Below, one piece after another: positions 27,755 through 37,697 of a stretch of DNA of 40,617 nt. Position 1 is the first letter of the stretch. Each line of letters begins with the position of its first letter. Source of the DNA: Myxococcota bacterium (GTDB taxonomy: Bacteria; Myxococcota_A; UBA9160; SZUA-336); the NCBI GenBank assembly GCA_035498015.1, contig DATKAO010000055.1:1-40617 (forward strand), in the 5' to 3' direction. The notes beneath the pieces were generated by a model. It was not told where the DNA came from, did no database searches, and saw only the letters and a program-made list of their open reading frames with translations. The translations under genes and the position numbers were made by a program.

Positions 27755-28938
27755 TGAGTGCGGACCAGCTCGGCGCCCGCAGCGCCGAGCGCCCGGCGCC
27801 GCGCCGGATCGTTGAGGAGCGACAGCGCCGCGCGCGCGGTCTCGTCCGCGCCGTCTGCCAGCAGGGCGTGAGTGCCGGGCTCGAGCTCCGCGAAGCCCTC
27901 GCAGCTGACCCGGCTCGCGACCACGGCCTTCCTCATGGCCAGCGCGGCCTGCAGCTTGTGCTTCATGCCGGCGCCGAAGCGCAGCGGACTCACGACCACC
28001 GTGGCGCGCGCGAGGTAGGGCCGCAGGTCGGGCACGAAGCCGGTCACGAGCACGCGCCGGCCGTCCTGCAGGGTGCGCAGCGCCTCGGGCGGGTCGGGCC
28101 CGACGACGATCGCGCGCGCATCGGGCCGCGCGCGCCACACCAGCGGCATGACGTCGCGCACGAAGCGCAGCGCGGCGTCGGCGTTGGCGGGCAGCGCCAG
28201 GCTGCCGAAGAACAAGAGGTCGTAGGGCGCCTCCTGCGAGTCACTGGCGGCGTCGGGCGAGAAGTAGGCCAGGTCGACGCCCTCGATCACGCGCGCGACC
28301 TCGAGCGCCGGGAGCCGCGCGCGCACGGACGCAATGTCCACCGCCGAGCTCAGCGCGGCCCCGCCCGCGCGCGTGAGGCCCATGCGCTCCAAGCGCCGCA
28401 GCGGGCGGAGCGAGAGCCGCAGCTTCGCGCGCTCCCAGCGCGACAATGTCTCGTCGGCCGAGAGGCGACTTTCGGCCCCGCGCACCGGGTCGTCGACCAG
28501 GTCCCAGAACGTCGAGCGCCACAGCGCGCGCGGCACGTACTGCAGAGTGTCTCGCTCCCAGCAGTAGAAGACGACCGGGCCGTGCGCGCGCACCAGCGCC
28601 CGCGCGCGCGCCTGCGCGGCGCGCAGGATCGCGGGGTCGCGGAAGCGCAGGTCGAAGCTCGGCCGCACGCTGAGCGCGCTCGCCAGCTCAGCCGCCACCG
28701 ACGCCGCGCCGCGCCGGTAGAAGGCGCAGGTCGAGGCGAACACGTCGCGCAGGGCGGGGTGCTCGCGAAAGCGCTCCCACTCCTCGGGCGACTGACCGAC
28801 CACGCCGAGCAGGTGGACCGGCGTGCGCTGCGCGAGGCGCTTCAAGAGCTGGAACGGACGCGGCGTGCCGGGCTCGGGCGGGATCGGAAACACACTGCCG
28901 ACGACCGCCACGACGGCCGGATCGGGCCCGCTCCCCAC
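27625..28938 (-). CDS. GT4-type glycosyltransferase
   Basis: A 437-residue GT-B glycosyltransferase from the GTG at 28938. PIPPEPGTPRPFQLLKRLA is typical of PEP-CTERM-locus GT4 enzymes. The C-terminal Rossmann half contains YDLLFFGSLALPANADAALR, VVGPDPPEAL, VTGFVPDLRPYLARATVVV and SPLRFGAGMKHKLQAALAMRKAVVAS. It would extend the lipid-linked oligosaccharide; donor unknown. The last 25 residues are a low-complexity tail encoded opposite the end of the polymerase gene. It is the only glycosyltransferase of this type in the window, so others must be elsewhere. Confidence 0.9.
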   Translation of the reverse strand: MGSGPDPAVVAVVGSVFPIPPEPGTPRPFQLLKRLAQRTPVHLLGVVGQSPEEWERFREHPALRDVFASTCAFYRRGAASVAAELASALSVRPSFDLRFRDPAILRAAQARARALVRAHGPVVFYCWERDTLQYVPRALWRSTFWDLVDDPVRGAESRLSADETLSRWERAKLRLSLRPLRRLERMGLTRAGGAALSSAVDIASVRARLPALEVARVIEGVDLAYFSPDAASDSQEAPYDLLFFGSLALPANADAALRFVRDVMPLVWRARPDARAIVVGPDPPEALRTLQDGRRVLVTGFVPDLRPYLARATVVVSPLRFGAGMKHKLQAALAMRKAVVASRVSCEGFAELEPGTHALLADGADETARAALSLLNDPARRRALGAAGAELVRTHYSWDTAAAALWENLRHLGTAAASEGSASAADTHSTAPRADMP

Positions 28939-28944
28939 TGCGCC

Positions 28945-29301
28945 CTACGAAGCGTTGGGCGCGCGGCCGTAGTCGTCTTCGATCCGCACGACGTCGTCGA
29001 TCTCGGGGCTCGAGACCTCGCACAGCTCGCAGTCCGAGACGGCCTCGAAGCGGTGGCGCCGGCCGGGCTCGATGCGGCGGCTCGCGCCGGGCTGCAGATC
29101 AGTGACCTCGAGCGCGCCCTTGTCGTTCTCGAGCGTGAGCCGCAGCGTGCCGCGCAGCACGTAGATGGCTTCGTCCTTCTGGCGATGGAGCTGCAGCGAG
29201 AGCCGCTTGCCCGCCTTGATCGCGAGAATCTTGCCGAGATAGCGCGGGGTCTCCGCCCAGATCTCTTCGTGCCCCCAGGGCTTTTCGACACGCCGCGACA
29301 T
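28945..29301 (-). CDS. Cupin of the type II mannose-6-phosphate isomerase family
   Basis: A 118-residue single cupin from the ATG at 29301 (MSRRVEKPWGHEEIWAETPR). SLQLHRQKDEAIYVLRGTLRL carries the metal-binding His and Glu residues, and GRRHRFEA the second metal motif. PEIDDVVRIEDDYGR is nearly identical to the end of bifunctional ManC/PMI proteins. The guanylyltransferase at 35838-36908 lacks this domain, so the two halves of a ManC-like enzyme may be split across the locus. It precedes the glycosyltransferase by six bases. Confidence 0.85.
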   Translation of the reverse strand: MSRRVEKPWGHEEIWAETPRYLGKILAIKAGKRLSLQLHRQKDEAIYVLRGTLRLTLENDKGALEVTDLQPGASRRIEPGRRHRFEAVSDCELCEVSSPEIDDVVRIEDDYGRAPNAS

Positions 29302-29469
29302 CTTCGCGCGGCGGAGCGTAGCACAGAGCTTCTGCACCCGATCTGCGCATCGCCTGCGCGCGGGGGCGCGGTGAGTAGCCCGGCTCTCCTTTTTGGAGGG
29401 GCTCTACACACTTGTGCAGCTTCGGCCCCAGTGACCGCGACCCCGCGATGGAAGCGCTCGGAGTACAAT

Positions 29470-29485
29470 TGGCACGCTTGTCGCA
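29470..29485 (+). promoter_or_regulatory. Sigma54 promoter before the second NtrC-type activator
   Basis: TGGCACGCTTGTCGCA has GG (29471-29472) and GC (29483-29484) 10 bases apart and gives a leader of about 42 bases. It lies in the 29302-29537 gap between the divergent cupin and activator genes, which otherwise holds no gene. CACACTTGTG (29407-29416) is a nearly palindromic site 54 bases upstream and could be an enhancer; this is only a suggestion. Its near identity with the promoter at 21801 indicates one regulon. Confidence 0.82.
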
Positions 29486-29537
29486 AGGCCGGTCTCCGGA
29501 TCCGCCTCACCGAAATCCCCCTGACCTACGACCGAGA

Positions 29538-30974
<1,437 letters not shown>

Positions 30975-30988
30975 CCCGGAGACGAACG

Positions 30989-31627
30989 ATGCCCCCCCGA
31001 CCTTCTCCCGCGAAGACCCTTCTGTCTGCGCTTCTGGCGCTGGGCCTCGCGGGCTGCGGAACCACGATGCGCCAGCAGCCGACCGCGCAGCAGCTCGAAG
31101 AGGGCGCGGTCGCCGCGCAGAGCGACTACCTGATCGGCGCGATGGACGTGCTGCAGATCAGCGTGTGGAAGGAAGAAGCGCTGTCACTCGCCCAGGTCGA
31201 GGTGCGGCTCGACGGCAAGATCTCGGTGCCGCTGGTCGACGACATCCAGGCCGCCGGGCTCACCACCACGCAGCTCAAGGACGCGATCACCGAGCGCCTG
31301 AAGGAGTTCGTGACTGCGCCCCAGGTCACCGTGATCGTGCTCAAGGTCGGGTCCAAGAACGTGTTCGTGCTGGGCGAGGTGGCGCGCCAGGGCGTGATCC
31401 CCTTGCAGCCGGAGATGCGCGTGCTCGACGCGATCGCGATCTCGGGCGGCTTCAGCGCTTTCGCCGGCAAGCGCCGCGTGAAGATCATCCGCGGTCACGG
31501 GTCACAGCCCGCGGAGTTCCTGTTCGACTACGACTCGTTCGTGGACGGCGAGAACGTCGCGCAGAACATCCTGCTCCTGCCCGGAGATCAGATCATTGTT
31601 CCGGAAGAACGACCGTTCTGGCGCTAG
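30989..31627 (+). CDS. Wza/GumB-type polysaccharide export lipoprotein
   Basis: A 212-residue outer-membrane exporter subunit. The signal ends LGLAGC (lipobox, Cys about residue 23). The Poly_export domain begins YLIGAMDVLQISVWKEEALS with VRLDGKISVPLVDDIQAAGLTT, and an SLBB domain follows (KNVFVLGEVARQGVIPLQPE, LDAIAISGGFSAFAGKRRV). There is one SLBB and no C-terminal amphipathic helix, as in XrtA-type loci. Start is the ATG 14 bases after the regulator. The end overlaps the barrel gene by 32 bases. Confidence 0.92.
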   Translation: MPPRPSPAKTLLSALLALGLAGCGTTMRQQPTAQQLEEGAVAAQSDYLIGAMDVLQISVWKEEALSLAQVEVRLDGKISVPLVDDIQAAGLTTTQLKDAITERLKEFVTAPQVTVIVLKVGSKNVFVLGEVARQGVIPLQPEMRVLDAIAISGGFSAFAGKRRVKIIRGHGSQPAEFLFDYDSFVDGENVAQNILLLPGDQIIVPEERPFWR

Positions 31628-33140
31628 CGCGGCCCTCGCCCTGGCCGCGCTCGCGTGTCTCGCATCGGCCGCTCGCGCGGGCGAGACGGTCGAGCTCCGC
31701 CCGCAGATCATCGTCGAGCAGGACTACGACTCGAACATCTTCTCCATCCCGAACAGCGACCCGGCCGCCAAGGGCAGCCCGGTCACGATCGTGCGGCCCT
31801 CGCTGAACCTGGAGAGCACGGGCACGCTGGGCCGCTGGTACCTCGACGGCTGGCTGTCGAGTCACACCTACTGGGACGAGAGCGATCTCGACGGCGTCGA
31901 CCGCGGCATGAGCGGCGGCTTCGACCGCACGGTCCTGCCCCGGCTCTCGCTGTTCGGCGACGGCAGCTACATGCGGATCGCCCCGCACGCCGAGATCCGC
32001 GCGCCCTCCGAAGTCGGCTTCGTGACCGAGCCGGGCACGCCGACCGAGCCCGTGATCAGCCCCGGCCAGCTGATCGAAGGCGCGGTGCCCAATGCGGACC
32101 TCGCGCAGGGCCAGTTCGGCGGCCGCTATCAGCTCACGCCGCTCGACAAGCTCCAGCTCTCGGGCGGGCCGTTCTCGGTCGACTATCTCGCGCACGAGAT
32201 CGGGCGCGCCGACCTGCGCGACCGCGACGGCTGGTTCACGCGGCTGGTGCTGCAGCACGACCTCTCGTATCTCGACACGATCAGCTTCGAGCTCAGCGCG
32301 AATTCCACCAACGTCGCCGACGCGGTGCTGGCCGACGTCCCGGTGCAGGACCCGTTCGACCCGCACACCGTGGGCGTGAACACGGGCCGCGACATCAGCA
32401 ACCAGCAGAGCTTCTCGATCGGCTGGGACCGGACCTGGAGCGAGCTCTGGACCACGCACATCGAGATCGGCGTCCGGCGGCTCGAGAGTCTCACCAAGGG
32501 CGCGCAGCGCCAGGTGACTCGGGTCGGCCCGCCAGTGGGCGGCTCGAGCGACGCGTTCCCGTTCCACGACTTCCTGGCCACCGACTTCGACTCGGTCGGT
32601 CCCGGCGTGGTCGGCCAGATCCTGGTCCGCCGCGCGCTGCCGCGCGGCCGCGTGCAGTTCGCCTACCAGCGCGAGACGCGCACCACGAGCAGCCTGTTCA
32701 GCTCCGACGTCGACGTCGACACGGTCAGCCTGGCTTACATCCACAACCTGTCGCAGCGCGCGACCCTGTCGCTCACCGGACTCTACGAGCACTACGAGTC
32801 GGTAAACGACTCGCCGGTCGCAGTCGGGGCGCAGTACATCGCGAACTCCTTCAACCCGGTCACGGGGCCGTCGTTCTCCTGCCCCACGGGCGGGAGGCTC
32901 ACGCTCTTCGGCTCGGGCGCGAACAAGGCGGGACAGTGCCAGTTCAACGCGCGCTCCACGCTGCAGAGCGACGCCTACTACGCCGAGGCGCGGCTCGACT
33001 GGCAGCTGCGCAAGCGCTTGGCCACCTTCGTGACCCTCCGCTTCACGGACCGGACGGGGGATGTCCAGCTCTTCGGGCCGCCATACAACAAGTTCACCGT
33101 CGGCGTCGGGTTCTCCTGGGACTACGCGTTCGGCCACTAG
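31596..33140 (+). CDS. Outer-membrane beta-barrel protein of the EPS locus
   Basis: A 514-residue exported protein. From a TTG at 31596 it has a basic lead (FRKNDRSGAS), a hydrophobic stretch and ASAARAGE, a signal peptidase I site. The rest is alternating amphipathic strands (WYLDGWLSSHTYW, LQHDLSYLDTISFELSAN, RVQFAYQRETRTTSSLF, ATLSLTGLYEHYES) and it ends in FSWDYAFGH. This resembles the barrel proteins next to export lipoproteins in PEP-CTERM loci. No ATG or GTG gives the signal peptide, so the TTG within the previous gene is needed. A role as export pore or anchor is inferred. Confidence 0.8.
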   Translation: MFRKNDRSGASAALALAALACLASAARAGETVELRPQIIVEQDYDSNIFSIPNSDPAAKGSPVTIVRPSLNLESTGTLGRWYLDGWLSSHTYWDESDLDGVDRGMSGGFDRTVLPRLSLFGDGSYMRIAPHAEIRAPSEVGFVTEPGTPTEPVISPGQLIEGAVPNADLAQGQFGGRYQLTPLDKLQLSGGPFSVDYLAHEIGRADLRDRDGWFTRLVLQHDLSYLDTISFELSANSTNVADAVLADVPVQDPFDPHTVGVNTGRDISNQQSFSIGWDRTWSELWTTHIEIGVRRLESLTKGAQRQVTRVGPPVGGSSDAFPFHDFLATDFDSVGPGVVGQILVRRALPRGRVQFAYQRETRTTSSLFSSDVDVDTVSLAYIHNLSQRATLSLTGLYEHYESVNDSPVAVGAQYIANSFNPVTGPSFSCPTGGRLTLFGSGANKAGQCQFNARSTLQSDAYYAEARLDWQLRKRLATFVTLRFTDRTGDVQLFGPPYNKFTVGVGFSWDYAFGH

Positions 33141-33150
33141 CCGCGCGCGC

Positions 33151-34110
33151 GTGCTGGTCACCGGCGGCGCGGGCGCGATCGGCTCGGTGCTGGTCGATGC
33201 GCTGCTCGCGCGCGGGGACGAGGTCGCCGTCCTCGACTCCTTCCACGACTTCTATCCGCGCGCCCGCAAAGAGCTGAATCTCGCGCGCGCCCGCGCGCAG
33301 CCTGGCTTCGCGGGCGTGTTCGAGCTCGACGTGCGCGACGTGGACGGGGTCGCGAAGACGGTCGAGCGCTTCGCGCCGCGCGCGATCGTGCACCTGGCGG
33401 CGCGCGCGGGCGTGCGGCCCAGCCTGGCGGACCCGGTCACCTACGCCGACGTGAACCTGCTCGGCACCTCGGTGGTGCTGAACGCGGCCGCGCGCCAGGG
33501 CGTCGAACGCTTCGTGTTCGCGTCGTCGTCGAGCGTCTACGGAGAACGGCCGCGCGGCGAGTTCACCGAGGACCTCGCGGCCGACCGGCCGCTGTCGCCC
33601 TACGGCGCGACCAAGCGCGGCGGCGAGCTGTTGTGTCACGCGGCGCACGCCGCGAGCGGGCTGGCGGTGACTTGTCTGCGCTTCTTCAACGCCTACGGCC
33701 CGCGCATGCGCCCCGACCTGGCCCTACACAAATTTGCGACGCTCATGCTCGAGGGCCGGCCGATCCCGGTGTTCGGCGACGGCTCGATCGAGCGCGATTT
33801 CACGTTCGTGGCCGACACCGTGGACGGCATCGTGCGTGCGCTCGACCGCGCCGCGGGCTTCCACGTCTACAACCTGGGCCGCGGCAAGCCCGTGACCGTG
33901 AACGACATCATCGCGACGCTCGAGCGCGTGATCGGCCGGCGCGCCGAGCGCGAGAGCCTGCCGGCCGCGCCGGGCGACCTGCCGCGCACCTGGGCCTCCA
34001 CGGCGCTGGCCGCCGCCGAGCTGGGCTACGCGCCGCGCGTGGAGCTCGAGGAGGGCGTGGCGCGCACCGTGGCCTGGCTGCGCGACGAAGGCGAGTGTGT
34101 CACTGGGTGA
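33151..34110 (+). CDS. NAD-dependent epimerase/dehydratase, UDP-glucuronate 4-epimerase-like
   Basis: A 319-residue extended short-chain dehydrogenase. It has GGAGAIGS (NAD site) and FASSSSVYG, with the catalytic Tyr and Lys in SPYGATKRGGE (Y151, K155 from this start). RFFNAYGPRMRPDLA and GSIERDFTFVADTVDGIVRAL match UDP-glucuronate/UDP-glucose epimerases. GTG at 33151 starts just at the VLVTGG strand; ATG at 33061 would overlap the barrel by 80 bases with a Ser-rich lead. With the UDP-glucose dehydrogenase two genes on it would give UDP-galacturonate, an inference from context. Confidence 0.88.
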   Translation: MLVTGGAGAIGSVLVDALLARGDEVAVLDSFHDFYPRARKELNLARARAQPGFAGVFELDVRDVDGVAKTVERFAPRAIVHLAARAGVRPSLADPVTYADVNLLGTSVVLNAAARQGVERFVFASSSSVYGERPRGEFTEDLAADRPLSPYGATKRGGELLCHAAHAASGLAVTCLRFFNAYGPRMRPDLALHKFATLMLEGRPIPVFGDGSIERDFTFVADTVDGIVRALDRAAGFHVYNLGRGKPVTVNDIIATLERVIGRRAERESLPAAPGDLPRTWASTALAAAELGYAPRVELEEGVARTVAWLRDEGECVTG

Positions 34111-34114
34111 CTCG

Positions 34115-34516
34115 ATGAAGGCCGGCAGGTCCGGGGTCGGGATCGAGCCGCTGCGCGGGCTGGTGGCGCTCTTGTACATGGGCGGCGTGCTCTCGCTCTC
34201 GGCGCTGCCCGGGCGGACGGTCGCGCGCTGGGGGCTGTCGGTGCACCAGCTCGACCTGCTGCACATCCCGCTGTTCGCCGGCCTGGCAATGGTTACCCTA
34301 TGGGCGATCGTTGCCCCGCGCGTGCCGCGTGCGCTGTGTGTGCTTTTGGCAGTGACTCTGTTCGCGGCGGGCGACGAGATTCTGCAGCTCTGGGTCCCGG
34401 GACGCGTGGCGTCGTACGCGGATTTCGCGCGCGACGCGCTCGGGGCGGTGATCGGCGTGGCGCTCTCGGAGGGCATGCGGCCGGTCGCCATCGCGCTGAG
34501 GGAGTGGGGAAGATGA
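34115..34516 (+). CDS. VanZ-like membrane protein
   Basis: A 133-residue protein with three to four hydrophobic helices. VLSLSALPG, HQLDLLHIPLFAGLAMVT and the conserved GDEILQLWVPGRVASYADFARDALG segment (Asp-Glu-x-x-Gln, Gly-Arg, Asp) define the VanZ family. ATG at 34115 is chosen; GTG at 34097 overlaps the preceding gene. VanZ-like proteins recur in PEP-CTERM/EPS loci with unknown function. The stop overlaps ugd (ATGA). Confidence 0.85.
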   Translation: MKAGRSGVGIEPLRGLVALLYMGGVLSLSALPGRTVARWGLSVHQLDLLHIPLFAGLAMVTLWAIVAPRVPRALCVLLAVTLFAAGDEILQLWVPGRVASYADFARDALGAVIGVALSEGMRPVAIALREWGR

Positions 34517-35823
34517 ACATCGCGGTGATCGGTACGGGCTACGTCGGTCTGGTGACCGGCGCGTGTTTCGCAGAGTTCGGCATCCACGTGACCTGCGTGG
34601 ACAAGGACGCGGAGAAGGTCGCGCGCCTCGAGGCGGGCGAGATCCCGATCTTCGAGCCGGGGCTCGAGGAGATCGTGCGCCGCAACATGCAGGCGGGACT
34701 GCTGCAGTTCACGACCGACGCCGAGCGCGCGGTGCAGCACTCACTCGTGATCTTCATCGCGGTGCCCACGCCGCCCAGCGCGGACGGCAGCACCGATCTG
34801 TCGTACGTGGACGAGGTCGCGCGCACGATCGGCGGCCACCTCGACGGCTACAAGGTCGTGGTCACCAAGAGCACCGTGCCGGTGAAGACCGCGGAGCGCG
34901 TGCGGCGCATCATCAGTGAGTCGGCCGCCGCCGCGGGCCGCGAGGGCGTGCTGTGCTCGGTCGCGTCGAACCCCGAGTTCCTGCGCGAGGGCAGCGCGGT
35001 CGAGGACTTCATGCGCCCCGACCGCGTGGTGATCGGTGCCGAGGACCCGCAGGCGATCGCGATCCTGAAGGACCTGTACAAGCCGCTGAACCTGATCGAG
35101 GTCCCGTTCGTGATCACGAACGTCGCGACCGCGGAGCTGATCAAGTACGCGAGCAACGCGTTTCTCGCCACCAAGATCAGCTTCATCAACGAGGTGTCCG
35201 CGCTGTGCGAGGCGGTGGGCGCCGACGTGCACGACGTGTCTCGCGCGATGGGCCTCGACGGGCGCATCGGCCGCAAGTTCCTGCACCCCGGGCCGGGCTA
35301 CGGCGGCTCGTGCTTCCCGAAGGACACGCTGTCGCTGGTGCAGTTCAGCCGCGAGTTCGGCGTCGAGCAGCGCATCGTCTCGGCCACGGTCGCCGCCAAC
35401 CAGGCGCAGCGCGAGCGCATGCTCGACAAGGTCGAGCGCATGGTCGGCGGGGTGGCGGGCAAGACGCTGGGCGTGCTCGGTCTCTCGTTCAAGCCCAACA
35501 CCGACGACGTGCGCGACTCACCTTCCATCTGGGTGAGTCAGCAGCTCTTGTGGCGCGGGGCGCACCTGCGCTGCTTCGACCCGCAGGCCATGGAGAACGC
35601 CGCGCGCGAGCTCGAGGGCGCGGTGTTCTGCGAGGACCCCTACGACACCGCGAAGGGCTGCGACGCGCTGTTGTTCCTCACCGAGTGGAACCAGTTCCGC
35701 AAGCTCGATCTGGGGCTCTTGAAGGAGCGCCTGCGCCAGCCCGTGGTCGTGGACATGCGCAACATCTGCGAGCCCGCCGAGATGCGGCGCCTGGGCTTCC
35801 GTTACACCGGGGTCGGCCGATAG
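34513..35823 (+). CDS. ugd: UDP-glucose 6-dehydrogenase
   Basis: A 436-residue enzyme oxidising UDP-glucose to UDP-glucuronate. It opens MNIAVIGTGYVGLVTGACFA (NAD site). FIAVPTPPSADGSTDLSYV and SNPEFLREGSAVEDF are typical. The catalytic nucleophile is C267 in PGYGGSCFPKD, and GLSFKPNTDDVRDSPS begins the third domain. It supplies the uronic acid for the polymer and possibly substrate for the epimerase upstream. Confidence 0.97.
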   Translation: MNIAVIGTGYVGLVTGACFAEFGIHVTCVDKDAEKVARLEAGEIPIFEPGLEEIVRRNMQAGLLQFTTDAERAVQHSLVIFIAVPTPPSADGSTDLSYVDEVARTIGGHLDGYKVVVTKSTVPVKTAERVRRIISESAAAAGREGVLCSVASNPEFLREGSAVEDFMRPDRVVIGAEDPQAIAILKDLYKPLNLIEVPFVITNVATAELIKYASNAFLATKISFINEVSALCEAVGADVHDVSRAMGLDGRIGRKFLHPGPGYGGSCFPKDTLSLVQFSREFGVEQRIVSATVAANQAQRERMLDKVERMVGGVAGKTLGVLGLSFKPNTDDVRDSPSIWVSQQLLWRGAHLRCFDPQAMENAARELEGAVFCEDPYDTAKGCDALLFLTEWNQFRKLDLGLLKERLRQPVVVDMRNICEPAEMRRLGFRYTGVGR

Positions 35824-35837
35824 CGGCGCGGGCGCAG

Positions 35838-36908
35838 GTGCTGCCCGTCGTGCTGGCGGGCGGCGCGGGCACGCGCTTCTGGCCTGCCAGCCGGCGCGCG
35901 GTGCCGAAGCCGTTCGTGCCGCTGGTGGGCCGCCGTACACTGATCGGTGACACCCTGCAGCGCCTGCGGCTGCTCGCGCCCGCGGCGCGCACCCTGGTCG
36001 TGTCGGCCGAGGCGCTGGCCGGCGCCACGCGCGCGGCGCTGCGCGGGCACCCGGGCACGCGGCTCTTGCTCGAGCCGGTCGCGCGCAACACTGCGGCCGC
36101 GATCGCCTGGGCCGCGGCCGAGGCGCTGGGTCGCGGCGCTTCGGGAGTCATCGGAGTGTTTCCCGCCGATCACCACATTCCCGACGCGCGCGCCTTCGCG
36201 GCGGCGGTGCGCACGTGCGCGCGGGCGGCCGCCGACGGCGAGAAACTCGTGCTGCTGGGCATCGAGCCGTCCTGGCCCGACACCGCCTACGGCTACCTGC
36301 GCCTGGGCAAGGGCGCGCGCGGCGGCGTGGTGCCGGTGGCGCGCTTCGTCGAGAAGCCCGACGCCGCGCGCGCGCGGCGCTTCGTCGCCGACGGCGGCTA
36401 CCTGTGGAACGCGGGCATGGTTCTGGCGCGGCCCGAGCGGATCCTGGCCGAGACGCGCGCGCTCGCGCCCGAGGTCTGGGACGCCCTGGGCCCGACGCTG
36501 GAGCGCATCGCCAAGGGCGGCCGCCCGCCGCGCGCCGCGCTCGCGCGCGCCTATCGCGCGGTCCGCCCGCTCTCGTTCGACTACGCGGTCCTGGAGCGCA
36601 GCCGGCGCGTGTTCGCCTTGCGCGGGCGTTTCGCCTGGAGTGACCTCGGCAGCTGGGACGCGCTGGGTGCGCACCTGCCCGCGCTCGGCGAGAATCGGGT
36701 GCATGCGGGCACGCCACCGGTCCTGCTCGATGCGCAACACAATGTCGTGTGGACCTCGACCGATAAGACTGTCGCGCTCCTCGGCGTGAAGGATCTGCTT
36801 GTGATCCAGACCACCGATGCACTTCTGGTCTGTGCTAACCATCGGGCGCAAGACGTGCGAAAGATCGTGGACGAGCTGGCTCGCCGCGGCCGTGAGGATC
36901 TCCTGTGA
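35838..36908 (+). CDS. Mannose-1-phosphate guanylyltransferase (ManC-like, no isomerase domain)
   Basis: A 356-residue nucleotidyltransferase from the GTG at 35838 (VLPVVLAGGAGTRFWPASRR). The signature is GGAGTRFWPASRRAVPKPF, with VIGVFPADHHIPD, GIEPSWPDTAYGYLRLG, FVEKPD, LWNAGMVL and FAWSDLGSWDALG all in GDP-mannose pyrophosphorylase order. It would provide GDP-mannose. The PMI cupin of ManC is missing here, and a separate gene with that domain lies at 28945-29301. The start follows ugd by 14 bases. Confidence 0.92.
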   Translation: MLPVVLAGGAGTRFWPASRRAVPKPFVPLVGRRTLIGDTLQRLRLLAPAARTLVVSAEALAGATRAALRGHPGTRLLLEPVARNTAAAIAWAAAEALGRGASGVIGVFPADHHIPDARAFAAAVRTCARAAADGEKLVLLGIEPSWPDTAYGYLRLGKGARGGVVPVARFVEKPDAARARRFVADGGYLWNAGMVLARPERILAETRALAPEVWDALGPTLERIAKGGRPPRAALARAYRAVRPLSFDYAVLERSRRVFALRGRFAWSDLGSWDALGAHLPALGENRVHAGTPPVLLDAQHNVVWTSTDKTVALLGVKDLLVIQTTDALLVCANHRAQDVRKIVDELARRGREDLL

Positions 36909-36949
36909 GCGCCCGAGACCTCGCCGACGCAACACCCGGGGGATCAGGG

Positions 36950-37621
36950 ATGAAAGACCGCAACGAAGCTCTGCGCGCGATTCCGTTGTTCCGGGATCTC
37001 GGTGAGAAGGATCTCGCCGACATCGCGGGCCTGCTGATCGACCGCAAGTTCCCGCGCGATGCCGTCATCTACGAGGACGGCTCGATCGGCGACTACATGT
37101 ACATCATCCAGGAAGGGCAGGTGAAGGTCACCAAGATGTCCGAGGACGGGCGCGAGAAGATCCTCGAGATCCTCGGCCCGGGTGACTTCCACGGCGAGAT
37201 GGCGCTGCTCGACCGCGCGCCGCGCTCGGCCTCCGTGAAGACCACGACGCCCTGCGTGCTGCTGGCGCTGTCGCGCCAGGACTTCCTGGGCCTGCTCAAG
37301 CAGAACCACGAAGTGACTCTCGAGCTGATCCGTGTGCTCGCGCGCCGCCTGCGCGAGACCGACGAGCAGATCAAGGGGCTCCTGTTCGAGCGCGTCGAGG
37401 GCCGCACCCGGCGCCTGCTCGCCCGCCTGGCCAAGGAGCCGGTGCCCGAACGCCAGGACCGCATGGCGACGTCACCCATCACGCACCAGCAACTTGCCGA
37501 CCTCGTGGGCACCAGCCGCGAGACCATCACCCGCGTGGTGAAGGAGCTGAAGGACGAGGGCTGGCTGGAGCAGGAAGGCAAGCGCTACCTGGTCCCGGCG
37601 GCCGACGCGAATTCCGAATAG
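36950..37621 (+). CDS. Crp/Fnr-family transcriptional regulator
   Basis: A 223-residue regulator. Residues 8-125 form the cyclic-nucleotide-type sensor (IPLFRDLGEKDLADIAGLL, YIIQEGQVKV, FHGEMALLDRAPRSASV with the phosphate-binding RxxS-like segment). The C-terminal winged helix has TSPITHQQLADLVGTSRETITRVVKEL. There is no Fnr-type cysteine set, so it is Crp-like and not an oxygen-sensing Fe-S protein. ATG at 36950 is chosen for the conserved start; a GTG at 36905 overlapping the previous stop is possible. cAMP or c-di-GMP could be the ligand; the latter would suit an EPS locus, but this is unproven. Confidence 0.93.
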   Translation: MKDRNEALRAIPLFRDLGEKDLADIAGLLIDRKFPRDAVIYEDGSIGDYMYIIQEGQVKVTKMSEDGREKILEILGPGDFHGEMALLDRAPRSASVKTTTPCVLLALSRQDFLGLLKQNHEVTLELIRVLARRLRETDEQIKGLLFERVEGRTRRLLARLAKEPVPERQDRMATSPITHQQLADLVGTSRETITRVVKELKDEGWLEQEGKRYLVPAADANSE

Positions 37622-37697
37622 CCCAACCCGGGTTAGACTACCGGGCGAAAACGCACCGGTTCTCCGCCCCGTCTCACCCGAGGGAGGGTCTCCCAGC

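Noticed and set aside
26231-28138. Minus-strand frame of 635 codons
   Set aside because: Antisense to the transferase and polymerase genes, with His/Arg/Glu-rich nonsense composition; the real minus-strand gene is the glycosyltransferase in another frame.
29372-29403. Intrinsic terminator at CTCTCC-TTTTT-GGAGGG
   Set aside because: The T run is the loop and not a tail, the stem is short, and it lies between divergent genes where no terminator is expected.
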